Part shown: positions 37,379 through 48,890 of the stretch, piece after piece
How the letters are laid out: the number at the start of each line of letters is the position of its first letter
How positions within the stretch are numbered: the first letter of the stretch is position 1
DNA from: Nemania diffusa
Lineage: Eukaryota; Ascomycota; Sordariomycetes; Xylariales; Xylariaceae
DNA length: 64,000 nucleotides
NCBI GenBank assembly: GCA_038501195.1
Contig: JBBPUQ010000001.1
Location: forward strand, 2,418,001-2,482,000
Direction: 5' to 3'
Translations under genes and position numbers: made by a program
Notes under the pieces: generated by a model
Told to the model about the DNA's origin: nothing
Seen by the model: the letters and a program-made list of their open reading frames with translations, nothing else
Databases searched by the model: none

Positions 37379-37861
37379 TCACTCGACGTGCGTCGGGTCG
37401 ATCCATTTCACCGTGGTGGGCTTCTCGACGGGCTCGATGTCGGGCAGGTTGATGGCGACGGCGTCGGTGTCGCTGCGCATGAGGACGCACTCGAGCGTCT
37501 CGTCGGCGCTGGCGTTGATCTCCTGGTGCGGCACGTACGGCGGCACGTAGATGAAGTCGCCCGGGCCCGCCTCGGCCGTGAACTCGAGGCGCTGCCCCCA
37601 CCGCATGCGCGCGCGCCCGCGCACCACGTAGATGACCGACTCGAGGTGCCCGTGGTGGTGCGCCCCCGTCTTGGCGTCCGCGTGGATGCGCACCGTCCCC
37701 GCCCAGATCTTCTGCGCCCCCACCCGCGCCAGGTTCACCGCCGCCGCCCGCTGCATCCCCGGCGTCGCGTGCGTGTCGCCGTCCAGCGAGTCGCCCGGGA
37801 TCACGCGCACGCCCTCGCGCTCCCACCCGTCTACCGGCGCCGGGTGCGGGTGCGGGTGCGG

Positions 37862-37899
<38 letters not shown>

Positions 37900-37933
37900 C
37901 GGCCGGCGTGTCTGCGCCGCACGACGTAGACAT
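37379..37933 (-). CDS. Cupin-domain protein with N-terminal Glu-His/Pro-His repeat
   Basis: Intronless, 184 residues. The single RmlC-like cupin barrel shows motif 1, GAHHHGHLESVIYVVRGRARM (written in two parts: GAHHHGHLE and IYVVRGRARM), and motif 2, GDFIYVPPYVPHQEIN, so the His/Glu metal site is intact. Residues 13-31 form an unusual run of Glu-His then Pro-His pairs (nine histidines), encoded by a GCTCGT/GCGGGT hexamer array; such runs can bind metal ions. The coding sequence is far richer in G and C than its surroundings, leaving long open frames on other strands. The barrel sequence strongly resembles bacterial cupin proteins as I remember them, so ancient transfer from bacteria is possible. 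Enzymatic reaction unknown: cupins include dioxygenases, isomerases and storage or binding proteins. Confidence 0.92.
37841..37897 (-). repeat. Coding hexamer repeat (Glu-His)n(Pro-His)n
   Basis: Tandem hexamers in two blocks, GTGCTC type then GTGCGG type as read on the + strand, encode the acidic-His and Pro-His pairs of the cupin. Copy number is expected to vary between strains. Confidence 0.9.
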
Positions 37934-38838
37934 CTTGTGATGCTTATTTTAGTGTACGTATGTGCAAGTAGGGTAGGAATAATAGAGGAGGATAGATGTA
38001 AGACACGCGTGAGATAAGAGATGATTCGAGAGACTGTATCAATAACGAATCGTAGAAGGGCGTATATGTATATTTCTGTGTGTGTCTGCAACTGGCTGGT
38101 GATGTTATCGTGTAAGTGAGTATCTATCATAGGACAAGTACATTAGAGCAGAACAACAACGAGGCGGGCATTAGTCTAATTATTACTCAATGTGGAAAGC
38201 CGGGATCTCCCGTGATGCGGAGTCGGGAATGGGGTTCAGAGTTAACCAGAGAGCACGTCAGCCCGTTTCGGGGTTGCATCATGCCTCCCCTCTAACTAGT
38301 GACATTATTTACGAGTTGCGCCAATCTTTTGCTGGAAACCATTCGCGGCGAGTGGAGATGTGGAGAGGATGTTGCTCGTAATGTTATTATTTCATCCTGC
38401 CACTACAGCCTGTCAACTAAAGGCAAGAGGCTTCTCATGTGGGCGGGCGCTGCAAAAAGATTCCTTTACCTAAGTCTACCTTCTCTTGAGCATAGACAGG
38501 GCTAGTAGGCTGAAGGCATGCTTAAGGCTCTTTGTATATGTTTGTTGTTGTTATAATGGCAACACGAACCAATTATTGCTGGTACACTCTCTAAAAATAG
38601 GCTCTCTCACTACGATGGTAGGGTCTAAACACAATAGGTTGTTTCAGGATGCATTTAAACCAAATATTATAACTATGTCTGAGTGGCAAGTTTACTTTCT
38701 ATCTGTGATATCATACTGAGAGGTCACTAATAGCAGATCTCGTTTCTAGTGATTCCTCCCATAGATTGGTTGGCCGAGGTGGTCCGGCTGACGAATACAA
38801 TTATCGTAGCAGTAGATTAGCGCCATTAGAATATGAAC
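37934..38838. other. Head-side intergenic region of the cupin gene
   Basis: No gene supported. Small frames at 38190-38719 (+) lack motifs. It probably includes the cupin promoter and the 3' end of the Atos-like gene. Confidence 0.5.
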
Positions 38839-41541
38839 CTATTCTGATGGCTTAGGAAATTTCTCCCTTTCTGCTGTTCCTCCTCCAGGCGTTGTTTGAA
38901 CTCCCAACGACCTGAGGCGCTGGGAGAGGAGACTCTCGGCGACAACCGGGTTACCGTTGATGAGACCGGCAAATGCGTTGCCGCCATACCCGACATCCCC
39001 CTTGTTTAGTTTGTTATACTTGTCAATCTGGCTATTGTAACCACCCCAGTTCGAACCGTTGCTGGAGTCCTGAGTTGTCGGGCGGCTGGTCTGGGATGAT
39101 TCGAGGGACTGTGGATTGAAAGCTCCTAAGGCGCTATTTTCGTCCTCCGTCGGCTTTCTCGCCCGGGTTGCCGGAACTCGGAACGGGACGGGCTCTACTG
39201 GTGTATGGTCACCGGCGAAGCCATACAAGAAGGGGTGACCAGGACTCGGCGATACAAAGCCCTCAGATGTATCCAACACACGGCTTGCTCCACCAAAATA
39301 AATACCCGAACTCCGTCGTCTGAAAGCCGCGTCGGCGGCTAGACTGGCACCAGGTCCCGTGCCGCTACTTGACGGTGGGTGCATAACCCGTATAGCCTTA
39401 TACGGAGTGAATCTGGGCTCGGGGAGCGTAATCTCATTTTGCAGTTTCTCTTTCCCGTCGGGCACTCGATTGGCAAAGACGACCCGTATGTTTTTATACA
39501 GATAGAAGCGACCCCGAGAGGGACAACATATATGTAGATGGACGAGATATCTTAGAATGGGGCGATCCGTTGACGAAGTACCTTTCAAATTGGGCATATT
39601 GTCAATAATTGGGCCATTGGAATAGCTGCGTTGCCGCACAAAAGTCTTGGTACCGGGCTCCATCCCGGCTAGATCATATGGAACCAAGAATAGTTTGACT
39701 GCTGTCTTATTCGGATTCTTGATAATTATCTGAACCTGCCCCTTCTCAGGGATACGGTAACTTCCGCCAGGGGGTGCTCGCGGCGACCTAGACCTGCGTT
39801 TAGCTCTCTGTGTTTTCCGAGCGTCCTGACCTGATGGATCCGCGTCGGCGTGATTAGTATCTATGACATCTGCCTCTGCGGCCCTCTCTATAGCTCTACT
39901 CTGGCGTTTCCTCTTCGATCTGGCCTCATCCCCCTGGTTTGGTAAGCCATTTTCTAAATCAACCTGCCCCACATACGGACTCGGACCGTCGTTTTCCTTA
40001 GACCGGCCATGTGACGAGGCACCATAACTGTAAAAGACAGCGGGAAAAGGCAATGTCACGTGAGGAGGACACCGAAGATTAGATTTACATGCTCCCAAGC
40101 CGAGGACGCCAATCTGAGCTAGGAAGTTAAGAGGTTTCGACGGCGTCGTCGACATTCGGCCCCGCAAGATACTTTCTTCGTAGGACCCAACCATGGATGC
40201 ATGTTGCAGTGGAGAGAAATCGGAACTGATGGAAGGACGACGGGATTGAAGAAAGGCAGGTGTCTGGGGTGAGGATTCGGATATCGAGAGACCAGTTGTT
40301 GTGGTCAGAGATCGCCTAGGTTGATGCGCCTGGTACGGGAAAGCCCTCTCCTGGCGAAGTGATGGGGTCTGTCTCTGCAGGGGACTCGGGGAATAGGAGC
40401 CCGGGAGAGCCGATACTACGGTATGCCGGCGCTGCGGTCTGGACAGGCCGTAGGCAAGATCAATGCCGTCGAAAGGAGAAGCTAGCTCGCCGTCGTCGTT
40501 GCTCTGTGATTGAAACAGCGGGCTCGTTGGCGGCTTATAGGCGAAGCTCGTTGAAAGGGATGACGATAGAGAAGAGAGAGCGGACCGCACCCCATCAGAC
40601 CGTACGGGCAGAGGCTGCCGCCTTTCGAAGTTTAAGGGTGTGAAGTCCCTTGGGGGCGAAGTGGCGACCCACGAGTGGCGGCTGTCGGCGTATTCTTGGT
40701 TCGTGAGAGGATGAGCTCGGTGGTGAGAGAGGTCCGCATCTGAGGATATCTCATCGTGCGTGAAATCACCACTATGCAACGCTGACCGCGGCCTCTCAAT
40801 CCTCATGCCGTCCTGGCGCCTTCTCTCATGGTCAGACAGGGTCCTTTCTTTCTCGGGAGTTATCGTCGGGGGCGGTAGCAGGGTTGGTGAGGTAGTAGAG
40901 ATGGCGGTGGGTTTCGGGCTTCGAGCAGGAGATGTAGGCGGTTGCTCTTGGCTCCATGCCGCGTCGAAGTGCTAGCAAAGCGTGGCTTTGTCAGCACAAT
41001 GCAAAATAAATACAGATTTACGGATGAAAGAGAGACATGACGATGGTACGGTGGAGGGGAGGTCACGAACATATAAGTGGGGGATCCATGACGGGCTGTC
41101 TCCTCTCTTCAGTCTTTCGATCAGCTCGGCGCGATCGCTATATGTGTAGGTGGTTGAGTTTGAGCTGTCCTCGTGATCGGAAGGCTGGACGAGAGGCAGA
41201 GGCGAAGGACGAGGTGGGGGGGTAGAAGAAAGAGGAGGAGGAGGAGGAGGACTGTCAGGAACTGGACCCTCACATAGCTCGGTTCGTATACTCTCTTCAG
41301 ACAGTTTTCGGGGCAGTGTATGCAGACGATGGTCGCGATGGTCGCGATGGAGATGGCGCCTATGCTCTACCGAATCTGGTGGTGAAGACATTGCGAGCAA
41401 ATTGTTCCCGCTTGCGTTCTCGTTCCCGTTCCCGTTCTCGTTCTCGTTCTCACCCTGGCTATCGGCTCGATCATGACCACCATCATCAGCGGGCTCCCTC
41501 CGCTCCAGATGCCTATCTAGGTCCTGCTGGAAGATGGGCAT
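38839..41541 (-). CDS. Atos-domain protein (FAM214-like)
   Basis: Two exons, 41541-41050 and 40971-38839, encode 874 residues. The 78-nt intron has a CTGAC branch site and a GCTAG acceptor. The acceptor and frame are firm, but the donor is weak: GTACCA at 41049 is my choice, and GTTCGT a few codons upstream is an alternative. The start MPIFQQD at 41541 is preferred; MSSPPDS about 50 codons later is possible. The long N-terminus is disordered, with an ENENGNGN stretch and a polyproline run. The conserved parts are the Atos/DUF4210 core (FLAQIGVLGLGACKSNLRCP, PPHVTLPFPAVFYSYG, with SPYVGQVDLENGL) and a C-terminal domain: QVQIIIKNPNKTAVKLFLV, MEPGTKTFVRQRSYS, LRYLVHLHICCPSRGRFY, then KNIRVVFANRVPDGKEKL. 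Metazoan Atossa is a nuclear transcriptional regulator; the S. pombe-type domain was linked to meiotic chromosome segregation. Fungal role unproven. Confidence 0.9.
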
Positions 41542-42810
41542 GCCGCATTGGTACAAATGTCACGAGGGGTCGACGAAGGAAGGCTATGATACTATGGCTT
41601 CTGGTTATAGATACGGCAAGCAGACTGAAACGAAACGGGGCTGTCATGTAGACGAGACGGCATACAGCGACAGCGAGGCCTGGCCCGGTGTTTCTGGCCG
41701 GCCCTTTACTGTATATGACGCTGTAATGATGCCGAGGTCCCTCATCCGGCACAGAGACAGGAAGCGCGCATGCATATATTAGCGGCAGAAAGAAGCGCCT
41801 GGTTGCTAGCGAACGTTAATTACACCTCATTTAAACATGGAACGGTACTCAGTCAGATTTCACGGCCTGCACTGGTCAGATTAGACGTTTTGAAGAGGAT
41901 GGATGTCTTGTCCAGGTCCATCAAATGAATGAGTGGAAGAGGCAGAGATACCTAATGCAGCGTTTCCGTGTCAGAGTCAGTGTTGGCAACTCCCACCTAG
42001 CCTAGCGGCCCTTAGCCTACCTAACTTGGTAGGTACATTCAAGTAGGTAACACAGTCTTTGTACAGCATCTTACATACTGTAGTACTTGCATTAGGTACA
42101 GTAAGGGACCTACCTACCTACCATAGCGCCCCCGGGGGGATGTGGTTTAAGAAAGGCTTGCAGCGAGGATTATTAAGTAGGAGTAGCAAAATAATTGTTT
42201 TAATATATATATTGTAAGTTTTAATATAATTTTTGTAGCTGCAAGTATGTTAGAGTTAAAAATTAACCGTTTTGCAACAGTTTGCAACAGGTGCAAAACT
42301 TTCCGCTAAAATTCCAGACTATACAGCGATTGCACTAATATTTCTAGTAGTAAGTATATACAGTAGGTACCTACCTGGTCAAGTGGTAAGGTAAATCATT
42401 GCAGTCGATTAGATAGGTGTATAACCTTTATACTTTTTACCCTATTGCAGGTTGCTTTTACAAAATAAAAATTATGTTTATTTATTAACATAATTATAGT
42501 TTAATAATTATTATACGTCTGCAACGGATGTATTAACCATGTCTTCAAAAATCATGTTGAAATTTCAACATACTGTCTACAATCATTATATATACCCCCC
42601 TTTTTCCGCTACAGTAGTCTAACATTTTCACTGGAAGCGGGACAAGCACTAACCGCTAACCCCACCGCTACCTAGGTAGGTACTCACTTATCACTGATAA
42701 TGATATGGGATAGACCCGTACTTCTTATTTCCCTTACTTATTAAATATACACCAATAGGTTGCTGCTCGAAGTTCCCAGCCAAACAATACGACACGTAGC
42801 TAGAGTTGAC
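41542..42810. other. Divergent spacer with an AT-rich block
   Basis: Between the divergent Atos-like and FYV7 genes. About 42170-42610 is markedly AT-rich with runs such as TTTAATATATATATTG, repeated TTTGCAACAG and GCAACGG words, and an 18-bp palindrome. It contrasts with both flanks and may be an inserted and decayed element. ACCTACC motifs surround it (42030-42125, 42365-42380, 42665-42685). Confidence 0.5.
42554..42571. repeat. 18-bp perfect palindrome
   Basis: ATGTTGAAATTTCAACAT reads the same on both strands. It lies within the AT-rich block upstream of FYV7. It might be a dimeric protein binding site or part of a decayed element; no further support. Confidence 0.8.
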
Positions 42811-43745
42811 ATGGCACCAAGCAAGAAAAGGCCAATCGAAGGCGACGATTCTTCCGGTCCCGCCGCGAAGAAGCATCGAAAGGGTTTCCGCGTTGGACCG
42901 GAAAATTTGCCAGATGGTCCCTGGAGACGGAAAGGTAACGAAAGCGATGCGTGATGCCATTGTTTACTTCTGCCGTCTCGTGTAACTGTTGCGCTTAATG
43001 CTAATGCTAATGTGCCTGACCAAAAATAGTCGACAAGATAAAGAAGGACCTCATACACAAGGCGAAAGTAAGAAAGGCCTACAAGAAAATCAAGACAACC
43101 GAGCTGGCAACCTCGTCTTCCACCCACTCGAAACCTACCGCCGCAGACATTGCTTCTGGCTCCGTTACTATCGTAAATACGGATAGGGAAAGGGTTGGAG
43201 ATGACGGCGCCGATAGCGATGGCGACGGTAGTCAGATTGATGAAAATGAGAGCGGGACCGAGAACGACCGAGGAGAAGAAGGCGAAGGGCAAGGCGAAGG
43301 GCAAGGCGAACCAGAGCCGCCCTCCCCACAAGTCCACCCCCAGCGCCAGTCCATGCTTAACGACGACAGCGGCGGCGATGGCGATAGGAACGGTAATGAT
43401 AACGGTAGCGGGGTAGAAAAAGTACCGCACACCACGAAAAGGGAAGGGAACCAGCGATCGGAGGGCGAACAGAAACAAGGGCAACGAGACTGGCCAAATC
43501 GGCAGAAAAGGAAACCTGGTTACTTCGACAAGGCCCTAGTGACAGCCGAGCGCAAGAAGGCGGCGGCGGCTGAGTGGGCGGCCGAGCAGGAGCGGAAAGA
43601 GGCCGAGAGGCAGCATAAGACGGAGGAGCGCGAACGCTTCCGTCGTGCCATGGCCAAAGCACGAAAACCTGGACGGGACGGCCAGCGCCGCCTGGGCCGT
43701 GAGAGCGGACTTCTGCTGGAGAAGGTGAAGAGGATGGTAGGATGA
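42811..43745 (+). CDS. FYV7: rRNA-processing protein Fyv7
   Basis: Two exons, 42811-42934 and 43030-43745, encode 279 residues. The 95-nt intron (GTAACG donor, CTGAC branch, ATAG acceptor) is in phase 1. The start MAPSKKRP is preferred over an upstream TTG. The conserved N-terminal part reads KKHRKGFRVGPENLPDGPW (19 residues) then VDKIKKDLIHKAKVRKAYKKI, split here as VDKIKKDLIHKAK and VRKAYKKI, which is the Fyv7 signature. A long acidic linker with GEGQGEGQGE follows, and a lysine/arginine-rich coiled coil at the C-terminus ends in RKPGRDGQRRLGRESGLLLE. Fyv7 is a small nucleolar protein needed for 18S rRNA maturation and has been placed in the small-subunit processome. The linker is longer than in yeast. 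The antisense frames over this gene are coding shadows. Confidence 0.92.
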
Positions 43746-44546
43746 AAAGAAAAGAGAGAATAAAAAAAATACAAGATAAAACAACAAAGTCAACATCGAA
43801 AGAAACAGAAAAGGATTGGCTGAGCTCTGAGAGAGAGGCCGCGTCTATAAGCTCGTTGCAGCTATGTAGGACACATTGAACGATACCCCAAATAGCAACA
43901 CAAGTCACGTACCGGTTCCTACGCCGGACAGATCATGAAATCATTAATTTTCCCCGATTTTCCAGCACATACGACTGCCTAGGAAGCGATTCTGGCTTCC
44001 TTATCTATCCCTGATTATAAGGTGAACTCGATACTTTAGTTGCTGCAATCTATATGAAAAGGGGGGCCACACTGTGACATAGAGCACATCATTTACGACC
44101 TTGTAGTGACGTATCTCATCAAGGGAATGGGTTGGAAAACTGTGACAGCTTTCGTATTAGTCGAAGTCATGTATGCAAATCACGCATCTTATATACAATA
44201 TATGTGCGACTTCCCGACTAGCCAACTATCCCACCTCACGAACGCCAACCAAGAGCCCAAAAAGCAGGAGTATAAAAGTAGTAATATGGTTTCTTTCATT
44301 ACCGGGTATCGCATTCCACACATATAAACACGCTATCTAGCAGCCGTAGCCCAAGGGGTTACATGGATAGATGGATAGTCAGTTCCATCTTCCCCCTTTT
44401 CCCTGGAGACACAGACGCACATGAATCTAGACATGTGTGTGTGTGTGTGTGCGTATGTGTGTATATTATTTTTTAAGAACCAAAAGGAAACGGAGTTCGT
44501 AAGGAACGTGCAAGTTGTATGCGTATGCCTAACCACCGTCGTATTA
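43746..44546. other. Tail-to-tail intergenic region
   Basis: Convergent spacer between FYV7 and the Kelch gene, with a (GT)n tract at 44435-44463. The small frame at 44106-44327 has no motif. Confidence 0.5.
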
Positions 44547-46748
44547 TTATCGCAAGTATGGCCGGTCCGGCAGCTCGGTCCTATCGCTGCCGAGGGGCGC
44601 GGGCAGCTCGTACGCCCATTGTATGCTCGGGTCCATGAGCTCGCCGATGCGCGGTTCCGTGCCCGGCAGCTCGCCGCCGACGACGCCGACGACGCCGTCC
44701 TGGTGCGCCGGGAGCTCGCTCCGCCAGCCGCCGTGCAGCGGGACCTCGCCGTGCGTCTTGGCGTAGTTGGGGTACAGCAGCGGGTACGGCGAGACCGACG
44801 GCGACTGGGTGGCCGTCGCGCCGCTGAGGAGGGAGTCGGGCGAGTACGCGTAGCGCGAGGCGTGGTGGTCCTTCGGCCAGGGCTCCGGCCGGTACTCGCC
44901 GATCTCCTCCTGCACGCTCGCGTTGGGCGAGGACTGCTGCTGCTTCTTCTGTCGCTGCTGCTGCTGGCGGCGGCGGCCTAGGCCGGGGGTGTTGACGCGA
45001 GTAGTGCTGCTGCTGCTGCTGTCGCGCCGCCGTCGCCTGCGCCGGACGAGGAGGAAGGACATCATGCCGAGGGCCGCGACGCCCAGCACGCCGCCCACCG
45101 CGCCGCCGACGATGACGCCGGTCGAGTGTGGGCTGCTCGCCACCGCGCGCTGCGTCGGCGTCGGTGTCGCTGCGGAACCCAGCGTCATGAAGATGGCCTC
45201 GACCTCGGCGCTGTCCCATTGCATGTCGGCGAGATTGCCGGCGTCGTACCACTCCTTCACCACGGCCGGGCTGTCGTAGGCCGGGGCGTCCGGGTCGTAC
45301 GAGTCCGTCCACTTCAGCTCCGTCAGGTCGAGGATGCCGATGCCGTACGTCCATGGATCCGCGGTTGTCGGGGCCGTGAAGGTCCTGTTCTCGTCGTCGA
45401 CGCCGCCCATGCTGAGCATCTGTCGCCGGCCCTCGCCAACGACGGCGCACTGGTGGTCGGATCGCGGAGGCGCGTCTGCCGGGCCCTCGAAGAAGACGAA
45501 GCCGGGAAGAGAGAGGACGTATACTTCGGGTGACGTGTTGCGGAGTTGATCCGATACGCCGCCGTAGAGGAATCTGTATAAACTCGTATGTCAGCCTATT
45601 CATCTATTCATATGTCCATTTGTCCACCCGATCTGCCTGTCCTTGTCCCTGCCCCTGCCCCTGCCCCTGTCTCTAACCAGTGTAGTCCTCAGCTGAACCT
45701 ACATTTCATAAGTGCCATTGGGCCCGGCCACTCCGACGCTGCAATGCGATTCGATAGTAGGCGGCTTAGTGCCGAACGTCCTCTGTTTATACCATTCGTT
45801 TGTGACCGGATCGACCATGCTAACGTAGTTCCAAGTCGTCTCCGCGATAGACTGGTTTGTTGCGTCCACGGGCGTCTCGGCTCCTCCGAGGAATATGAGC
45901 AGCCCATTGGGACCGAAAGGCAGATATTCAGCCCTCGCATCCAGACTCGTGTTGTAGGCCCCGTATTCCACTGTTCGATTGTCCCAGGTGCCTGTTCGGA
46001 AATTGTACGAGACTAGCCCTGGTGTCGCGTATCCGGGTAGCTTCTTGTCGACCGAGCCATCCGACGACGACGTCACGGCGCCGCCAAAAGCAAATCCCAC
46101 GTCTTGAGTCTGGGTGAAGGCGGAGCCGAACGTGCCCTTCAGCTTGGAGAAGTCGGCGTAGTCTCGCTGCGTGACCTGCGTCCATGAACCGCCTCCTGAC
46201 CCGTCTGCCGCGAATCGCCAGAGTTCCTGGCTTGGTGATGAGCCGTTGGACGTAAAGCCGCCCCATGTGTACATGCTGTTGGTGGAGGGGTCGATCCAAT
46301 GGGTCTGTTTGATAAGAAGCGGTGCCTCCTTCGGGATGGAGCGAATTTGTACTGTCTCATTCGTCCAACTTTGAGTCAAGTTAATGGACCACGTGGTGGT
46401 GACTGCAAGACGAGTCAGCCATGCGAACAGGTAAATAAGTAAATAAATAGATGCCGAGTTTTCAAGCGCAGCAGCGGAGGGGGGGGCCGGGGGGGGAAAC
46501 CTGCCATCGAAAGAGGGACTGTCAGCGGGCGCGCTGTCATTGACCCGTTCCGTGATCTGGCCGCCGTCGATGTAGAGGTAGTCACCCAGAACGGCGACGG
46601 TGTGACACCCGCGGCGTATGAAGTCGTGAGCGCTGGGGACGTCGCTACCATTGCTGTCGTCGCGACTCCCGAGCTCCCTCGCCAATCCCAGCCTCCCTAG
46701 CGCTCCCCAGACCGCGAGAAGCACGAAGGGGTAGCATCGGCCCTTCAT
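44547..46748 (-). CDS. Kelch-repeat single-pass membrane protein
   Basis: Three exons, 46748-46505, 46402-45703 and 45573-44547, give 656 residues. Intron 2 (129 nt; GTAGGT, GGCTGAC branch, ACAG) is firm. Intron 1 (102 nt, multiple of three) has a clear CTGAC...TTGCAG end, but no GT donor fits the frame; a GC donor (GATG|GCAGGT) does, so it may be a GC-AG intron. A signal peptide (MKGRCYPFVLLAVWGALG) is followed by Kelch units: LGDYLYIDGGQ, MYTWGGFTSNG, VGFAFGGAVTS, LLIFLGGAETP, IFLYGGVSD and MLSMGGVDDE, forming a beta-propeller with many N-glycosylation sites. Residues 466-491 are a membrane segment, STGVIVGGAVGG...SFLLV, followed by RRRRRRR, and a cytosolic tail with a Gln-rich run and Ser/Pro. 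Similar fungal wall-sensor-like Kelch proteins are common; the ligand is unknown. The tail is GC-rich. Confidence 0.88.
45646..45670 (+). repeat. TGCCCC hexamer repeat inside Kelch intron 2
   Basis: About four tandem CTGCCC units lie in the intron of the Kelch gene; on the coding strand this is a GGGGCA array, a potential G-quadruplex. Confidence 0.85.
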
Positions 46749-47320
46749 TTGGGGGATGAACTCGAGGAATGAGCAAAACGCACACTTTCACCACAGTCGA
46801 GCCTCAACCATTATGAGGGCGTGACTCGTGAGAGAGATAGAGAGAGGGCGATGAAAGGGAAGGGTGAGGAGGGAAAGAAGAAAAGTACGAAGCCAAAAAA
46901 GGGAACATTCAATAAGCACGCCGACAGAAGGGCTCAGTCAGTCAGCGCGCGCGCGGCACCTCGTCTTACGGTTTCTAGGTACAGTACTTGTAGTGTAGAC
47001 TGACTCTCTCGACTACCTAGAGGCTGTATATGTAAGACAGAAGTGGACTCGAATAGCTCGAATTGGTGGCACTACTGCACATAAGCATAAGACCTGGAGA
47101 TGACAGGTAGATAAATAGAGCCTAGTCTAGTCTATCCAGAGCGCAAGCGGTATTATAGGTATGGCGTATATATAGTATGCGTACCTAGATCGACTTTCCT
47201 TCAGCCCAGGAATATATACCCATGAATATGGCGTAGGGGCGATTCTAGATACTATAGGTATGTATATGTCGGCCACAAAGAAAGGGAGGAGCAAGAAGAA
47301 TAAGCATAAGCATAATAATA

Positions 47321-47345
47321 AGAAGAAGAAGAAGAAGAAGAAGAG
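47321..47345 (+). repeat. (AAG)n microsatellite
   Basis: Eight consecutive AAG-type triplets in the spacer upstream of the Kelch gene. Confidence 0.9.
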
Positions 47346-47903
47346 AAGGCTTCGATGAACCAGGCCGCAGCCCAGGCCGGCCAGCCAGCTCGCCTCCCCC
47401 CATCCCGACTCAAATACCTGCACCACGGGTTGGTTCCTTTAGGTAGGCCCCCAGCATTCCTTGCTTTGAGAAGCTCTATGCAAGTTAATAGATAGGTTGT
47501 ACAGATAGAGTCCTACTTACACTACCACCTACCTCTACTTTAGTCTAGAGGTACGGAATATACGTATACACACCTGCATCTTTGGCCCCCATCCATCATC
47601 CCATCTTGTCAGTCTCCCCCCCTGTCGTGACTTATTATTGTCTCATTACCTACAGATACCTACCCGGGGTACATACCTACCTACAGTAAGTACTCGACTA
47701 ATGTTGCCACATGGAGATGACGATGGGAATACGCATATGCCCGATTCGTCTCTACGCGGTATGCGTAGGTATGCGTACCTACCTACACTGCCTCTTCCAC
47801 CTCTGCATACTTACATACGTGTAGATACAGAACACTTGTGCGTGCGGCACAGCAGGGCACAGCTCTTCACGATTTAGTCTAGTCTAGTGTAGGAACCAAC
47901 ATG

Positions 47904-47930
47904 GGGTAGCGGTAGCGGTAGCGGTAGCAG
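47904..47930 (+). repeat. (GGTAGC)n tandem repeat
   Basis: Four GGTAGC units, followed by a degenerate one. Confidence 0.85.
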
Positions 47931-48358
47931 TGGCGGTAACCCGTCAAATGAGTTAACAGTGCCGCAAGTGTCCGCTCCGTAATCTACACTAGGTTATGGG
48001 TTATGGTATGTATGTAGACAGACTAGGTAGTAGACGGACTAGACTAAACTCCTACATACGCATAGAGTCACTAGTGACTACAGTAGAATCCTTCTATGCT
48101 ACATACGCATAGTACATACCTGCACAGCCTATCATAGAACCAGACACGCGCGGCTTGGCGATGATCTCTGAGAAAGAGAGAGGGAGGGAGAGAGAGAGTC
48201 CTATCACTTACTAGAGACTTATTAGACTAGATAGGTAGACGTACTTACTTGGATAGAAAAGAACCCAAAGAACGCTACCATAGATTGATTGGCCTAATTC
48301 CCAAACACAGTATGTATTCTGTAAGGAAGAGGTTCTGGTTACCTGACGACAGACACAT

Positions 48359-48380
48359 AGACAGACAGACAGACAGACAG
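48359..48380 (+). repeat. (AGAC)n microsatellite
   Basis: Five and a half AGAC units, inside the gene-free region. Confidence 0.85.
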
Positions 48381-48862
48381 CGAGGCAAGGCGCCAAGCGG
48401 CAAGAATGTCTTGTGCTAGCGCTGTCTTGTCCCTTTGTTCCTTGCTTGCGTGCTCCATAAGGCTTGACTAGATTTGTCTCACGTATCTCGCATTTGCCGA
48501 ATAAGCGCGCTGATCCTCATCATATCTGACTGAGCAGGTACCTACACAATAGGTAGTGTTAGTGTTTCAAGAGTCGCGATAGCTACATACATTCTTCGTT
48601 CCTACGTTCCTTCGTTGCTCTCTCCAAACCTCCATCCATCGAGGATTTTGATTTGTTTCGTTTCAAGCCTTCTGTCAGGGAGGGAGGGGGAGGAAGAGGA
48701 GGGGGGGGAAGAGGGGAAGGGGGATTTATGCGAGTTCTTCCTATGAAAGCCGATGTCTCGCCTATCACCTGCGCGTGGTTAACGTACATTATATGAGCAG
48801 TATGTACATTGTAGGTGTATTATATGACCCGCCACTACGATCTGAGTTCGCCGTCGGTATCA

Positions 48863-48890
48863 TACCTACCTACCTACCTACCTACCTACT
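48863..48890 (+). repeat. (TACC)n microsatellite
   Basis: Seven TACC-type units in a row; the longest pure run of the window-wide ACCT motif. Confidence 0.9.

Noticed and set aside
37326..38017. Long alternative frames on both strands over the cupin gene
   Set aside because: They result from high GC with few stops and are repetitive in Arg, Ala and Val; only the cupin frame carries both cupin motifs.
42741..43908. Antisense frames of 247 and 183 codons over FYV7
   Set aside because: Shadows of the charged FYV7 coding sequence; no motif, and the sense product is a recognised family.
44581..45603. Second long frame (about 340 codons) over the Kelch gene tail
   Set aside because: Arg/Ala/Gly-rich shadow produced by GC-rich third positions; the Kelch frame has the real motifs and membrane segment.
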